DNA of 64,000 bases from Streptomyces chryseus (GTDB lineage: Bacteria; Actinomycetota; Actinomycetes; Streptomycetales; Streptomycetaceae). A program made the position numbers and the translations under genes. The notes below the pieces were generated by a model. It saw only the letters and a list, made by a program, of their open reading frames with translations, searched no databases and had not been told where the DNA came from. Positions 17,295-27,181 of the stretch are shown piece after piece. Position 1 is the stretch's first letter, and the number at the start of each line of letters is the position of its first letter. The stretch covers positions 124,001 through 188,000 of the forward strand of contig NZ_BMVO01000009.1 in NCBI RefSeq assembly GCF_014650755.1, written 5' to 3'.

Positions 17295-17930
17295 ATGCCT
17301 CGCCGTACGCCGCTTCCCCCGCCCCCGCCGCCCGAGCACCTGCGCGTCTGGCCCGGACCCGAGGCGATGCGCGCCGACCGGGCACGGGCCCTGGACGAGC
17401 TGACCGCACGCGGGCTCGGCCCCGGCCGGCTGGTGCGGTTCTGGCTGCTGGTGGGCGGCGCCGTGCTCGGGTGGGGGACGGTCGGAGCGGCCCTGCGGGC
17501 GTTCGAGGGGCCGGGCGACCCGCTGACCGCCGTGTTCGTCGCGGCCTTCGGCGCGCTCGGGCTCGGGGGCGTCGTGACCTGCTGGATCTTCCTCGGCATG
17601 GGGGTGCGCCGCGACCGTACGGTCCGTCAGTTGCTGGTGGGCTGGGCGCGGGTCGGGCGGGACCACGGCTTCTCCGCCGCCCCGTGGCGCGTTCCCGGGC
17701 TCAGCCTCGCGTGGCTGCTCTCGTCCGTCGTGGGGTGCGGGCTCGGGCTGTGGTCGTCGCTTGGCTTCGCGCTGACCGCCCGGCCCGGCTCCGACACGTA
17801 CGCGGACGCGGTCTTCTTCATCGGGCTCGGCGTCATCCTGTGGGTGGCGGGCCTGATCGGCGCGGCGAAGGCCGTGGGGCACTACCGGTGGGCGGTGCGG
17901 GTGGGTCCGGCGGGCGGGGCGAAGGGCTGA
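17295..17930 (+). CDS. Four-helix membrane protein of unknown function
   Basis: The 211-residue protein has a Pro-rich start (RTPLPPPPPPEHLRVW) and two pairs of hydrophobic helices (FWLLVGGAVLGWGTVGAAL and FVAAFGALGLGGVVTCWIFLGM, then LAWLLSSVVGCGLGLWSSLGFAL and AVFFIGLGVILWVAGLIGAAK). No family is recognised. TACTGT at 17282-17287 lies 7 nt before the ATG and there is no ribosome-binding site, so a leaderless message is likely. It converges on the methyltransferase gene. Confidence 0.8.
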   Translation: MPRRTPLPPPPPPEHLRVWPGPEAMRADRARALDELTARGLGPGRLVRFWLLVGGAVLGWGTVGAALRAFEGPGDPLTAVFVAAFGALGLGGVVTCWIFLGMGVRRDRTVRQLLVGWARVGRDHGFSAAPWRVPGLSLAWLLSSVVGCGLGLWSSLGFALTARPGSDTYADAVFFIGLGVILWVAGLIGAAKAVGHYRWAVRVGPAGGAKG

Positions 17931-17985
17931 CACGAGGGCGCGGCGGTGCGCGGGGCGGGTGCGGGAGGGGTCCCGCAGGGCGGCG

Positions 17986-19164
17986 TTACGCCGCGGGGTG
18001 GCCGATCAGCATCGTCGGGGCGCCCGCGACCCGGGTGAGGAAGACCGTGGCCGAGTGCGGCCCCGACAGCTTCATCTTGCGCCGCAGCTCCTCCGGCTCG
18101 ATCGCCGAGCCGCGCTTCTTCACCGTCAGGACGCCGACCCCCCGCTCCCGCAGCAGCGCCTTGAGCTTCTTCAGGCCGAAGGGCAGCCGGTCCGTGATCT
18201 CGTACGCCGTGGCATACGGGGTCGCGTGCAGCGCGTCCGACGTGATGTACGCGATCGTCTCGTCGATCAGCCGGCCGCCCACCTCCCGTGCCACGTCCGC
18301 CACCAGGTGCGAGCGGACGACCGCGCCGTCCGGCTCGTACAGGTAGCGCCCGACCTCGCCCGGCTCCGGGTCCGGCAGGCCGGCGCCGACCAGCGTGCGG
18401 GGGCCGGGGAGCAGGGTGGCGCGGACCGCCCCGGGGGCGGTGCCGAACCAGAACACCGCCTCCTTCACGTCCCCGCCGTCCGAGATCCACTCCGCCTCGG
18501 CGTCGTCGGGCACCGCCTCGTGGGGGACCCCCGGCGCGATCTTGAGCGCCGCGTGCGCGGACGTACGGGCTGCCTCGATCGCCCAGGACAGCGGCGGCGA
18601 GTACGCCTCGGGGTCGAAGATCCGGCCCCGGCCGCCGCGGCGCGCCGGGTCGACGAACACCGCGTCGTACGCGGAGGTGTCGACGCCGGTCACGTCGGCG
18701 CAGCGGACCTCGACGAGCGCGGACAGGCCGAGCACCTCCGCGTTGGCGCGGGCCACCTCCGCCGTCAGCGGGTCGCGGTCGACCGCGAGCACCCGGACAC
18801 CGGCGCGGGCCAGCGCGATCGCGTCGCCGCCGATGCCGCAGCACAGGTCGGCGACGCTCCGTACGCCGAGGGCGGCGAAGCGTCCGGCGCGGTAGGTCGC
18901 GACCGTCGTGCGGGTGGCCTGCTCGACGCCGTTCGGGGTGAAGTACATCCGGTACGCGTCCTCGGCGCCGAACTTCGCCACCGCCCGCTGCCGCAGCCGC
19001 GCCTGCCCGAGGGCCGCCGACACGAGTGCGGCGGGGTGGTCACGGCGCAGCCGGGTCGCGGTCGCCAGCTCCCGCGCGGGGTCGTGGTCGCGCAGGAGGG
19101 CGAGCAGCAGTTGGCCCTCGTCGGTCAGCAGGGCGGAGAAGGAGTCGAGATCCACACGCACCAT
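17986..19164 (-). CDS. Class I SAM-dependent methyltransferase with C-terminal THUMP-like domain
   Basis: The product has 392 residues. An N-terminal helical part (about 1-95) precedes a Rossmann methyltransferase core with the SAM motif VADLCCGIGGDAIALA near residue 100, acidic residue motif VLAVDRDPLTAEVA and FVDPARRGGRGRIFDPEAY. The C-terminal third (about 300-392) is Lys/Arg-rich (KKLKALLRERGVGVLTVKKRG) and fits a THUMP-like RNA-binding domain, so an RNA substrate is plausible. The target is unknown. ATG 19164 is used; GTG 19161 is an alternative with better spacing to AGGGAG. Confidence 0.85.
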   Translation of the reverse strand: MVRVDLDSFSALLTDEGQLLLALLRDHDPARELATATRLRRDHPAALVSAALGQARLRQRAVAKFGAEDAYRMYFTPNGVEQATRTTVATYRAGRFAALGVRSVADLCCGIGGDAIALARAGVRVLAVDRDPLTAEVARANAEVLGLSALVEVRCADVTGVDTSAYDAVFVDPARRGGRGRIFDPEAYSPPLSWAIEAARTSAHAALKIAPGVPHEAVPDDAEAEWISDGGDVKEAVFWFGTAPGAVRATLLPGPRTLVGAGLPDPEPGEVGRYLYEPDGAVVRSHLVADVAREVGGRLIDETIAYITSDALHATPYATAYEITDRLPFGLKKLKALLRERGVGVLTVKKRGSAIEPEELRRKMKLSGPHSATVFLTRVAGAPTMLIGHPAA

Positions 19165-19359
19165 TCTCCCTGTCAGCGGCGGGCCGCCGTCCGACGGCGG
19201 GCGTGGGAGCTGCCGCGCGGCTTCGGCGAGAGCGAGCCGGAAGGGGCCGCGACGTACGGCTGACGCCCCGGCGCCGGCGTCGGCCACCCGGGGGACGGTC
19301 CGTCGCCGGCACGGGTGTCGGCCGGGATCCGGGGGCACGCGCTGGCAGTATGCGGCGCC

Positions 19360-20283
19360 ATGCGACTAGTACGACAAAAGGTAAAAAAGACTGGCAAGGG
19401 GTACGTGGCGGGGCTCGGCGTCCTGCTGGCCGCCTCCCTCGCCGCCGCCTGCGCCACCCCCGCCGCCGAGCGGCGCCCGGCGCCCGCCCCGCCCGCCGCC
19501 GGCCAGCAGCAGGAGTACCGGCAGGGCCCCGCCCGCGACCTGGCCCAACACGCCGAACGGCTGCGGCGCGCCCAGACCCTGCGCGTCGCCGCCGCCAAGA
19601 AGTGGGGGCTCGCGCGGCCCCCGCTCGCCGCGCCCCCGCCACCCGCCGTGAAGCCGAGGATCGCCACCCGCAAGGGCTTCAGCGCGGGCCCGGGGCTGCC
19701 GCCGGTCTTCACCACCGTCCCGGTCAAGAAGCGGGTCGTCTTCCTGACGATGGACGACGGCGCGGAGAAGGACCCGAGGCTGCTGAAGATGATGACCGAG
19801 CTGGGCATCCCGTACAGCGCCTTCCTCAGCGACTACCTGGTGCGCGAGAACTACGGCTACTTCGCGCGCATGCAGGGCCGGGGTGTGTCCCTGCACAACC
19901 ACACCCTCAACCACCGCTACATGCCGGGCCTCTCGTACGCCCAGCAGAAGCGCGAGATCTGCGGCATGCAGGACGTCATCCAGAAGCGGTACGGCAAGCG
20001 GCCCCGGCTCTTCCGGCCGCCGTACGGCAACTACAACGCCGACACCCTGCGCGCGGCCCGCTCCTGCGGCATCAAGGCCGTGCCGCTGTGGGCCGCCGAG
20101 GCGTTCCCGGACCGGATGGAGTGGCGGGAGTGGGACCGCGACCTGCATCCCGGCGACATCATCCTCACGCACTTCCGGGGCAAGGAGGACTGGAAGGGCA
20201 CCATGCCGGACATGATCCGCCGGGTCATGAAGACGGTCACCGCCAAGGGGTACGCCGTCGCCCGGCTGGAGGACTACCTGTGA
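19360..20283 (+). CDS. Polysaccharide deacetylase (NodB-type) lipoprotein-like, copy 1
   Basis: The 307-residue product has a basic start, a hydrophobic signal segment (VAGLGVLLAASLAAACA) with a weak lipobox, and an Ala/Pro/Gln-rich spacer. The catalytic domain has NodB motif 1 LTMDDGAEKD (metal Asp), motif 2 HNHTLNH (metal His pair), motif 3 FRPPYGNYN and LTHFRG. A deacetylase acting on cell-wall or extracellular polysaccharide is the likely role. The second copy starts on its stop (4-nt overlap), so both are made together. Confidence 0.9.
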   Translation: MRLVRQKVKKTGKGYVAGLGVLLAASLAAACATPAAERRPAPAPPAAGQQQEYRQGPARDLAQHAERLRRAQTLRVAAAKKWGLARPPLAAPPPPAVKPRIATRKGFSAGPGLPPVFTTVPVKKRVVFLTMDDGAEKDPRLLKMMTELGIPYSAFLSDYLVRENYGYFARMQGRGVSLHNHTLNHRYMPGLSYAQQKREICGMQDVIQKRYGKRPRLFRPPYGNYNADTLRAARSCGIKAVPLWAAEAFPDRMEWREWDRDLHPGDIILTHFRGKEDWKGTMPDMIRRVMKTVTAKGYAVARLEDYL

Positions 20284-21134
20284 GGCGCGCGCACCGGCTG
20301 GCGGCCGGGCTGCTGACGGCCGGTGCGCTGACGCTCACCGGCTGCGCCCAGTCCGTGGACCCGATCGAGCGGCTGGGCAGGAAGGCCGTCCGCAGCGTCG
20401 CCCCCAAGGTGCGCGACGCGGGAGGCCAAGCGCTCGCGGCGCACGCCCCGCCCGCCCCAAGGGCCGCGGCGTACGCGCGGTGGGGGCTGCGGGTGCCGCT
20501 CCCCGCCGCGCCGCCGCCCCCGGCCCGCAAACCGGCCCGCCCCTTCGTCGTCGACCGCGTGCCGACCCGCGACAGGGTCGTCTTCCTCACCTTCGACGAC
20601 GGCGCCGAGCGGGACCCCGCCTTCGTGCGCATGGTCGACGAGCTGAACCTGCCCATCAGCATGTTCCTGACCGACAGCGTCGCGTCGCCCGGGTACGACC
20701 ACTTCGACCGGCTGAGGCGGGCGGGCGGCGGTCTCAGCACGGTGCAGAACCACACCGTCGACCATCCGTACCTGCCCGGCCTGCCGTACGCCGGCCAGCG
20801 CGCCCAGATCTGCGGACAGCAGGACCGCCTGGAGGCCCGCTTCGGGGCCAGGCCCCGGCTCTTCCGGCCGCCGTACGGCGCGTACAACAACCAGACGCTG
20901 CGGGCGGCGGGCGACTGCGGGGCGCGGGCGGTGGTGCTGTGGGGGGCGTCGATGCAGATCAACGACCTGCGGTACGCGCACGGTGACCGGCTGCGGCCGG
21001 GCGAGATCGTGCTCGCGCACTTCCGGGGACCCGGCGAACTCAAGGGCGCGACGATCACCGAGATGACGGCGCGGATGCTGCGGCGCATCCAGGAACAGGG
21101 GTTCGCCGTGGCCCGCCTGGAGGACTATCTCTGA
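20280..21134 (+). CDS. Polysaccharide deacetylase (NodB-type) lipoprotein, copy 2
   Basis: The 284-residue product has a clear lipobox LTLTGC near residue 20 and the catalytic motifs LTFDDGAERD, QNHTVDH, FRPPYGAYN and LAHFRG. It shares the overall plan and the VARLEDYL end with copy 1, so the pair is a tandem duplication that has diverged, mainly in the spacer and substrate loops. The GTG at 20280 overlaps the copy 1 stop. Metal-binding Asp and His residues are intact in both. Confidence 0.9.
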   Translation: MRRAHRLAAGLLTAGALTLTGCAQSVDPIERLGRKAVRSVAPKVRDAGGQALAAHAPPAPRAAAYARWGLRVPLPAAPPPPARKPARPFVVDRVPTRDRVVFLTFDDGAERDPAFVRMVDELNLPISMFLTDSVASPGYDHFDRLRRAGGGLSTVQNHTVDHPYLPGLPYAGQRAQICGQQDRLEARFGARPRLFRPPYGAYNNQTLRAAGDCGARAVVLWGASMQINDLRYAHGDRLRPGEIVLAHFRGPGELKGATITEMTARMLRRIQEQGFAVARLEDYL

Positions 21135-21187
21135 CCCCCGCACGCCCGCCGCGCGCCCCGCTCGTCAACACGTCCGGCCGCGTTGGA

Positions 21188-21214
21188 TTGGCACTCCGCT
21201 TGACCGAGTGCTAA
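21188..21214. promoter_or_regulatory. CIRCE operator 1 (HrcA binding site)
   Basis: TTGGCACTC, nine bases, GAGTGCTAA: the CIRCE inverted repeat bound by the heat-shock repressor HrcA. It overlaps the -35 of the groES promoter. Confidence 0.9.
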
Positions 21215-21228
21215 CCGCGTCATAGTCT
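21200..21228 (+). promoter_or_regulatory. groES-groEL1 promoter
   Basis: -35 TTGACC (21200-21205) and -10 TAGTCT (21223-21228) with a 17-bp spacer. It starts inside CIRCE 1 and lies just before CIRCE 2, so HrcA bound at either site would block RNA polymerase. Confidence 0.7.
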
Positions 21229-21233
21229 CGGCG

Positions 21234-21260
21234 TTGGCACTCTCCACTGGGGAGTGCCAA
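21234..21260. promoter_or_regulatory. CIRCE operator 2 (HrcA binding site)
   Basis: TTGGCACTC, nine bases, GAGTGCCAA, with perfect 9-bp arms. It is placed about at the transcription start, 102 nt before the groES GTG. Confidence 0.92.
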
Positions 21261-21361
21261 CAGTAGCGACGGGCAGGTCCGGCACCCGCGACGACGGATC
21301 CACCTGGTCGCCACCCCACATCAGTTAACCCCGTGAGATCTCCGAAGGGGGAGACCGGACC

Positions 21362-21670
21362 GTGACGACCACCAGCTCCAAGGTTGCCATCAAGCCGCTT
21401 GAGGACCGCATTGTGGTCCAGCCGCTCGACGCCGAGCAGACCACGGCCTCTGGCCTGGTCATTCCGGACACCGCCAAGGAGAAGCCCCAGGAGGGCGTCG
21501 TCCTGGCCGTGGGCCCGGGCCGCTTCGAGGACGGCAAGCGCCTTCCGCTCGACGTGGCCGTCGGCGACGTCGTGCTGTACAGCAAGTACGGCGGCACCGA
21601 GGTGAAGTACAACGGCGAGGAGTACCTCGTCCTCTCGGCTCGCGACGTGCTCGCGATCATCGAGAAGTAG
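21362..21670 (+). CDS. groES: Co-chaperonin GroES
   Basis: GroES is the heptameric lid of the GroEL chamber. It has 102 residues, with IKPLEDRIVVQPL, the mobile-loop region TTASGLVIPDTAKEKPQEG and the closing LVLSARDVLAIIEK. The GTG at 21362 follows GGGGGAG. It is repressed via two CIRCE sites upstream. A hairpin lies between it and groEL1. Confidence 0.97.
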   Translation: MTTTSSKVAIKPLEDRIVVQPLDAEQTTASGLVIPDTAKEKPQEGVVLAVGPGRFEDGKRLPLDVAVGDVVLYSKYGGTEVKYNGEEYLVLSARDVLAIIEK

Positions 21671-21694
21671 TTCGCCCGAAGATTGCTTTTGATC

Positions 21695-21741
21695 TGCGCC
21701 CCTGGCCCCCAGCGATTGCCGGGCGGCCCGGGGCGCATTTC
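21695..21741 (+). terminator. Terminator-like hairpin between groES and groEL1
   Basis: Arms TGCGCCCC (21695-21702) and GGGGCGCA (21730-21737) can pair, with inner GC-rich pairing possible, followed by TTTCGTTT. It is placed between two genes of one operon, so it would act as a partial terminator or a processing/stability element that sets the groES:groEL1 ratio. Confidence 0.5.
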
Positions 21742-21764
21742 GTTTGAGAGGACAGAGAAGCTCC

Positions 21765-23390
<1,626 letters not shown>

Positions 23391-23415
23391 GGCCCCTGAC
23401 GTCGTACGACGTGTG

Positions 23416-23459
23416 AGGCCCCCGTTCCCACCGCTCGGCGGTGGGGGCGGGGGCCTTTC
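23416..23459 (+). terminator. Terminator of groES-groEL1
   Basis: A 19-bp stem (arms 23416-23434 and 23438-23456, two wobble pairs) with a TCG loop, followed by TT. A strong rho-independent type hairpin 25 nt after the stop. Confidence 0.9.
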
Positions 23460-23503
23460 GCGTACGGGCGCGTGGGACGCGCGGGGACCGGCGGGTGCGC
23501 GGC

Positions 23504-24199
23504 TCAGCCGAGCGCGCCGAGCTGCCGCATCAGGCCCAGGGCGTCCATGTGCCACCAGCCCTCCACGATCTTCCCGTCGTGGAAGCGGAAGACCGTCGTG
23601 CCGGTCATGACGCACTGCTTGCCGGTGGGCGCCATGCCCATGAAGTCGCCCTTGTGCGTGCCGGTCCACGTCCACAGCGTGCAGACGTCGTCGCCCTCGG
23701 ACATCTGCCGGTCGAGGTCGAAGCGGAAGTCGAAGGCCGCGCGCCAGCCGGTCACGTCGCTGCGGATGACGTCGGCGCCGACGGTGCTCTCCTCCTCCTT
23801 GAAGATGTCGTGGTCCCGGTAGTCGGACGCGAACAGCTCGTCGATGGTGTCGAGGTTGCCTCCGACCGCGACCTCGTGGAAGAACCGGCGGGCGGCCGTC
23901 GCGTTCAGCTGCTCGTCACGGACCACGTCGAGGTCGGTGAAGGACGGCATCCCGTCGCACAGCTCCACCATCTCCCGGAAGATCCGGTCGGTCTCGGGCA
24001 GCTGCGAGTTCTTCATCGCCTCCTCGTGCGAGGGGAATTCGACGATCTCGACGTAGTGGTTCGCCCGGGCCCGGTCCTTGCCGATGATGTTGTGCGTGGC
24101 GGTCCGCTTGCCCTTGGTCTGCTCGACCCACCGGTCCATGAGCTGGTTCATGTCGTCGGAGCGCTCGGTCTTGTAATCGATGATCTGTACGAATTTCAT
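23504..24199 (-). CDS. Two-domain protein: ABM-like N-terminus plus SnoaL/NTF2-like C-terminus
   Basis: The product has 231 residues. Residues 1-95 (MKFVQIIDYKTERSDDMNQL, then RANHYVEIVEFPSHEEAM) look like a small ferredoxin-like barrel of the stress/ABM type. Residues 100-231 are an NTF2-fold, SnoaL-type domain (NLDTIDELFASDYRDHD, WTWTGTHKGDFMGMAPTG, FRFHDGKIVEGWWHMD). Such proteins range from polyketide cyclases to hydrolases, and no catalytic role can be assigned here. The ATG at 24199 follows GGGAGG. It stands alone downstream of the sugar operon. Confidence 0.82.
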   Translation of the reverse strand: MKFVQIIDYKTERSDDMNQLMDRWVEQTKGKRTATHNIIGKDRARANHYVEIVEFPSHEEAMKNSQLPETDRIFREMVELCDGMPSFTDLDVVRDEQLNATAARRFFHEVAVGGNLDTIDELFASDYRDHDIFKEEESTVGADVIRSDVTGWRAAFDFRFDLDRQMSEGDDVCTLWTWTGTHKGDFMGMAPTGKQCVMTGTTVFRFHDGKIVEGWWHMDALGLMRQLGALG

Positions 24200-24259
24200 G
24201 ACGCCTCCCGACCCTCGTGAGATAGGTCCAGTCTAGTGATGTGACCGGTTTGTGGGTCT

Positions 24260-25288
24260 TCAGGCCGAATGATGCAAGGAGGCGGGCCGGACCGGGTCGG
24301 CGAAGGGCCGGCCGGCGGCGTAACGCTCCAGCTCGTCAAGGGACTGGTCCGCCATGCGGTGCAGCTCGTCGCCGAGCGATCCCGCGATGTGGGGGGTCAG
24401 CAGGACGTTCGGGAGGTCGTACAGCGGTGAGTCCGGTGGCGGCAGTTCCGGGTGTGTCACGTCGAGTACGGCGTGCAGGCGGCCGGAGGCGAGCTCCGGG
24501 AGCAGCGCGGCCTCGTCGACCAGGGAGCCGCGGGCGGTGTTGATCAGGGTCGCGCCGGCCGGCATCGCGGCCAGCTGCCGCGCACCGATCATGTGGCGGG
24601 TTGCCGGGAGCTGCGGGGCGTGGATGGAGACGACCGAGCTGCGGGCGCACAGGTCGTCGAGGGGCGCGAGCTCGACGCCGAGGGCGGCGGCTTCGCGCGG
24701 GGCGACGTACGGGTCGTACAGCAGGACGTCCAGGTCGAAGGGGTGGAGCAGCTCGACGACCCGGCGGCCGATGCGCGAGGCGCCGACGATCCCCACGGTG
24801 CGGCGGTGATTCCCGGCGCCGTGCAGTTCCTCGCGCCAGTCGTGGTCGGCGCGCAGGGCGCGGTAGCGGGCGGCGGCGTGCAGGACGCGTTTGCCGGCGA
24901 AGAGGATCGCGGCGAGCGTGTACTCGGCCACGGGCAGGGCGTTGGCGGCCGCCGCCGAGGTCACGGCGATGCCGCGGTCCCAGCACGCCTGGGTGACGTG
25001 GTGCTTGACGGAGCCCGCCGCGTGGACGACGGCGCGCAGGTTCGGCGCGGTGTCGAGGACCTCGGCGGTGAGCGGGGTGGCGCCCCAGCAGGTGAGGAGG
25101 ACCTCGGCCTCGGCGAGGGCGGCGGCGACCTGCGGGTCGGGGGCGGCGAGGTCGTGCGCCACCAGGTACGGGTCGGTGCGCGCGAGCGCGGCAAGCCGGG
25201 TCCGGTGGCGGTCGGTGAACAGGCGCTGCGCGATGCCGGGGCCCATGGCGAGAAGCAGGGACGGCTGATTGTCAGTGGCGTGGTGCAT
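24260..25288 (-). CDS. D-isomer-specific 2-hydroxyacid dehydrogenase
   Basis: This 342-residue NAD(P)-dependent oxidoreductase has the Rossmann motif VGIVGASRIGRRVVELL (the usual GxGxxG reads GASRIG), catalytic Arg in INTARGSLVDE, the Asp/Glu region VLDVTHPELPP and catalytic His in LLTPHIAG. It is the last gene of a transport operon: its start lies 57 nt downstream of a permease stop. A role in processing the imported sugar acid or its breakdown product is likely, but the substrate is unknown. Confidence 0.88.
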   Translation of the reverse strand: MHHATDNQPSLLLAMGPGIAQRLFTDRHRTRLAALARTDPYLVAHDLAAPDPQVAAALAEAEVLLTCWGATPLTAEVLDTAPNLRAVVHAAGSVKHHVTQACWDRGIAVTSAAAANALPVAEYTLAAILFAGKRVLHAAARYRALRADHDWREELHGAGNHRRTVGIVGASRIGRRVVELLHPFDLDVLLYDPYVAPREAAALGVELAPLDDLCARSSVVSIHAPQLPATRHMIGARQLAAMPAGATLINTARGSLVDEAALLPELASGRLHAVLDVTHPELPPPDSPLYDLPNVLLTPHIAGSLGDELHRMADQSLDELERYAAGRPFADPVRPASLHHSA

Positions 25289-25345
25289 GGTGGGACTCGG
25301 GCTCCTCTTCGGTCGCTTGACGGTCGCTCGGCGTGCGTCGCTCGG

Positions 25346-26281
25346 TCACTTGACGCTTCCGGCGGTGAGCCCGGCCTTCCAGTGCCGCTGGAGGGAGACG
25401 AAGGCGACGATCAGGGGGACGACGGCGAGGAGCGAGCCGGTGACGACCATGGGGTAGAACTCCGGCTCGCCGTGGGCGTTGCTGTTCCACACGTACAGGC
25501 CGAGGCTCAGCGGGAAGAGCTGCTGGTCCGAGAGCATCACCAGGGGGAGGAAGAAGTTGTTCCAGATCGCGGTGAACTGGAAGAGGAACACGGTCACGAA
25601 GCCCGGCATGATCATGCGCATACCGATGGACCAGAAGGTGCGCAGCTCGCCGGCCCCGTCGATACGGGCGGCTTCGAGGGCCTCGTCGGGGATGTAGCCG
25701 GCGCTGAAGACCCGGGCGAGGTAGACGCCGAAGGGGTGGACCAGCACGGGCAGGAGCACGGCCCAGTAGGTGTTGACGATGCCCACTTCGCTGGCGAGCA
25801 GGTACATGGGCAGCGCGAGCGCGGTGGTCGGCACCAGCACCCCGAGCAGGACGACGCCGAACAGCTTCTCCTTGCCCCGGAAGCGGTACTTGTCGAAGGC
25901 GTACCCCGCGGCGACGCTGATCAGCGAGCTGACCGCGGCGCCGCCGCCCGCGTACAGCAGGCTGTTGAGGTACCAGCGGAAGTAGACGCCGTCGCCGTAC
26001 GTCGCCAGGGCGGAGAGGTTCGCGCCGAGGTTGAAGTCCTCGAAGGAGAAGGCGTTCCCGGCGAGCAGGCCGCCGGTGTCCTTGGTGGCGGCGGTGACCA
26101 GCCAGACGAGGGGGAGCAGCATGTAGAGCGTGGCGAGGACGAGGGCGCCGTTGACCGCTGTCCTGGACAGCCAGGGGCGGGGGCCGGTGCTCGTGGTGCT
26201 GCCGGTGCTCGTGCCTCCTGCGCTGCTCGTGGTTCCTCCGGTGCGCGTGGTTCTTCCGGTGATCGTGGCCGGAGTGCTCAT
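25346..26281 (-). CDS. Carbohydrate ABC transporter permease (MalG type)
   Basis: The 311-residue protein has a Thr/Gly/Ser-rich cytoplasmic start of about 38 residues and six predicted helices. The EAA loop EALEAARIDGAGELRTFW, which docks the ATPase, is typical of the CUT1 inner-membrane G-type subunit. It overlaps the upstream permease by 4 nt (ATGA). No ATPase gene is in the operon. Streptomyces CUT1 systems commonly share the ATPase MsiK, which is probably the case here. Confidence 0.93.
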   Translation of the reverse strand: MSTPATITGRTTRTGGTTSSAGGTSTGSTTSTGPRPWLSRTAVNGALVLATLYMLLPLVWLVTAATKDTGGLLAGNAFSFEDFNLGANLSALATYGDGVYFRWYLNSLLYAGGGAAVSSLISVAAGYAFDKYRFRGKEKLFGVVLLGVLVPTTALALPMYLLASEVGIVNTYWAVLLPVLVHPFGVYLARVFSAGYIPDEALEAARIDGAGELRTFWSIGMRMIMPGFVTVFLFQFTAIWNNFFLPLVMLSDQQLFPLSLGLYVWNSNAHGEPEFYPMVVTGSLLAVVPLIVAFVSLQRHWKAGLTAGSVK

Positions 26282-27174
26282 GCCTTCCTCCCCTTCCGGC
26301 CGGTGAAGCGGGTGACCGCGAAGGACAGCAGCGCGGCGGTGAGCGCGAGGAGCACGGAGGCGGCTGCCGCGAGCCCGTAGTCGCCCCGGTCGAAGGCCGC
26401 GGTGTACGCGTACATGTTCGGCGTCCAGGTGGAGGTGACGGAGGATCCGGTGCCCTTGTTGATGATCAGCGGCTCGGTGAACAGCTGGAGCGAGCCGATG
26501 ACCGTGAACAGCGCGACCATCACGACCGAGGCGCGGATCAGCGGCACCTTGATGCTGAACGCGGTGCGCCAGGCGCCCGCCCCGTCCACCGTGGCCGCTT
26601 CGAGCACGGAGCGGTCGACGGCCTGGAGGGCGGCGTAGAAGATCACCATGTTGTAGCCGAGCCATTCCCACAGGGCGATGTTGATGACGGAGGGCAGGGC
26701 GCCCTCGGGTGCGAAGAAGTCGAAGCCGACGCCGCCGGCCTCCATGGCGTCGACGACCGGGCTGAGCTGGGGCGTGTAGAGGTACACCCAGATCAGCGCC
26801 GCGATGATGCCCGGGACGGCATGCGGCAGGAACAGCGCGAGCTGGAAGAAGCGGCGTGCGCGGGCGAGCGTGGAGTCGAGGAGCAGGGCGAGCGCGAGGG
26901 CTCCGCCGATCATCAGCGGGATGTAGAGGACGCAGTATCCGAGGAGTACGACGAAGCCCTCGCGGAAGGCCGGGTCACCCAGCGCCGCCGTGTAGTTGGC
27001 GAGGCCGCTGAAGACGGTCCGCGTTCCCCCGAAGCCCAGTCCCGACTGCTTCTCGGTGAAGAGGCTCAGCCAGACCGCGTATCCGACCGGCACCACCATC
27101 ACCAGGGTGAAGAGGACGAAGAACGGGGTCAGCAGGACGCCGGCGGCGGCATGGGTGCGGGTGCGGGCCTTCAC
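26278..27174 (-). CDS. Carbohydrate ABC transporter permease (MalF type)
   Basis: The 298-residue protein has six helices and the EAA motif EAATVDGAGAWRTAFSIKVP. It is the partner of the downstream MalG-type permease and lies 7 nt after the stop of the binding protein gene. It is a normal CUT1 subunit with no odd features. Confidence 0.93.
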   Translation of the reverse strand: MKARTRTHAAAGVLLTPFFVLFTLVMVVPVGYAVWLSLFTEKQSGLGFGGTRTVFSGLANYTAALGDPAFREGFVVLLGYCVLYIPLMIGGALALALLLDSTLARARRFFQLALFLPHAVPGIIAALIWVYLYTPQLSPVVDAMEAGGVGFDFFAPEGALPSVINIALWEWLGYNMVIFYAALQAVDRSVLEAATVDGAGAWRTAFSIKVPLIRASVVMVALFTVIGSLQLFTEPLIINKGTGSSVTSTWTPNMYAYTAAFDRGDYGLAAAASVLLALTAALLSFAVTRFTGRKGRKA

Positions 27175-27181
27175 GTGCTTC

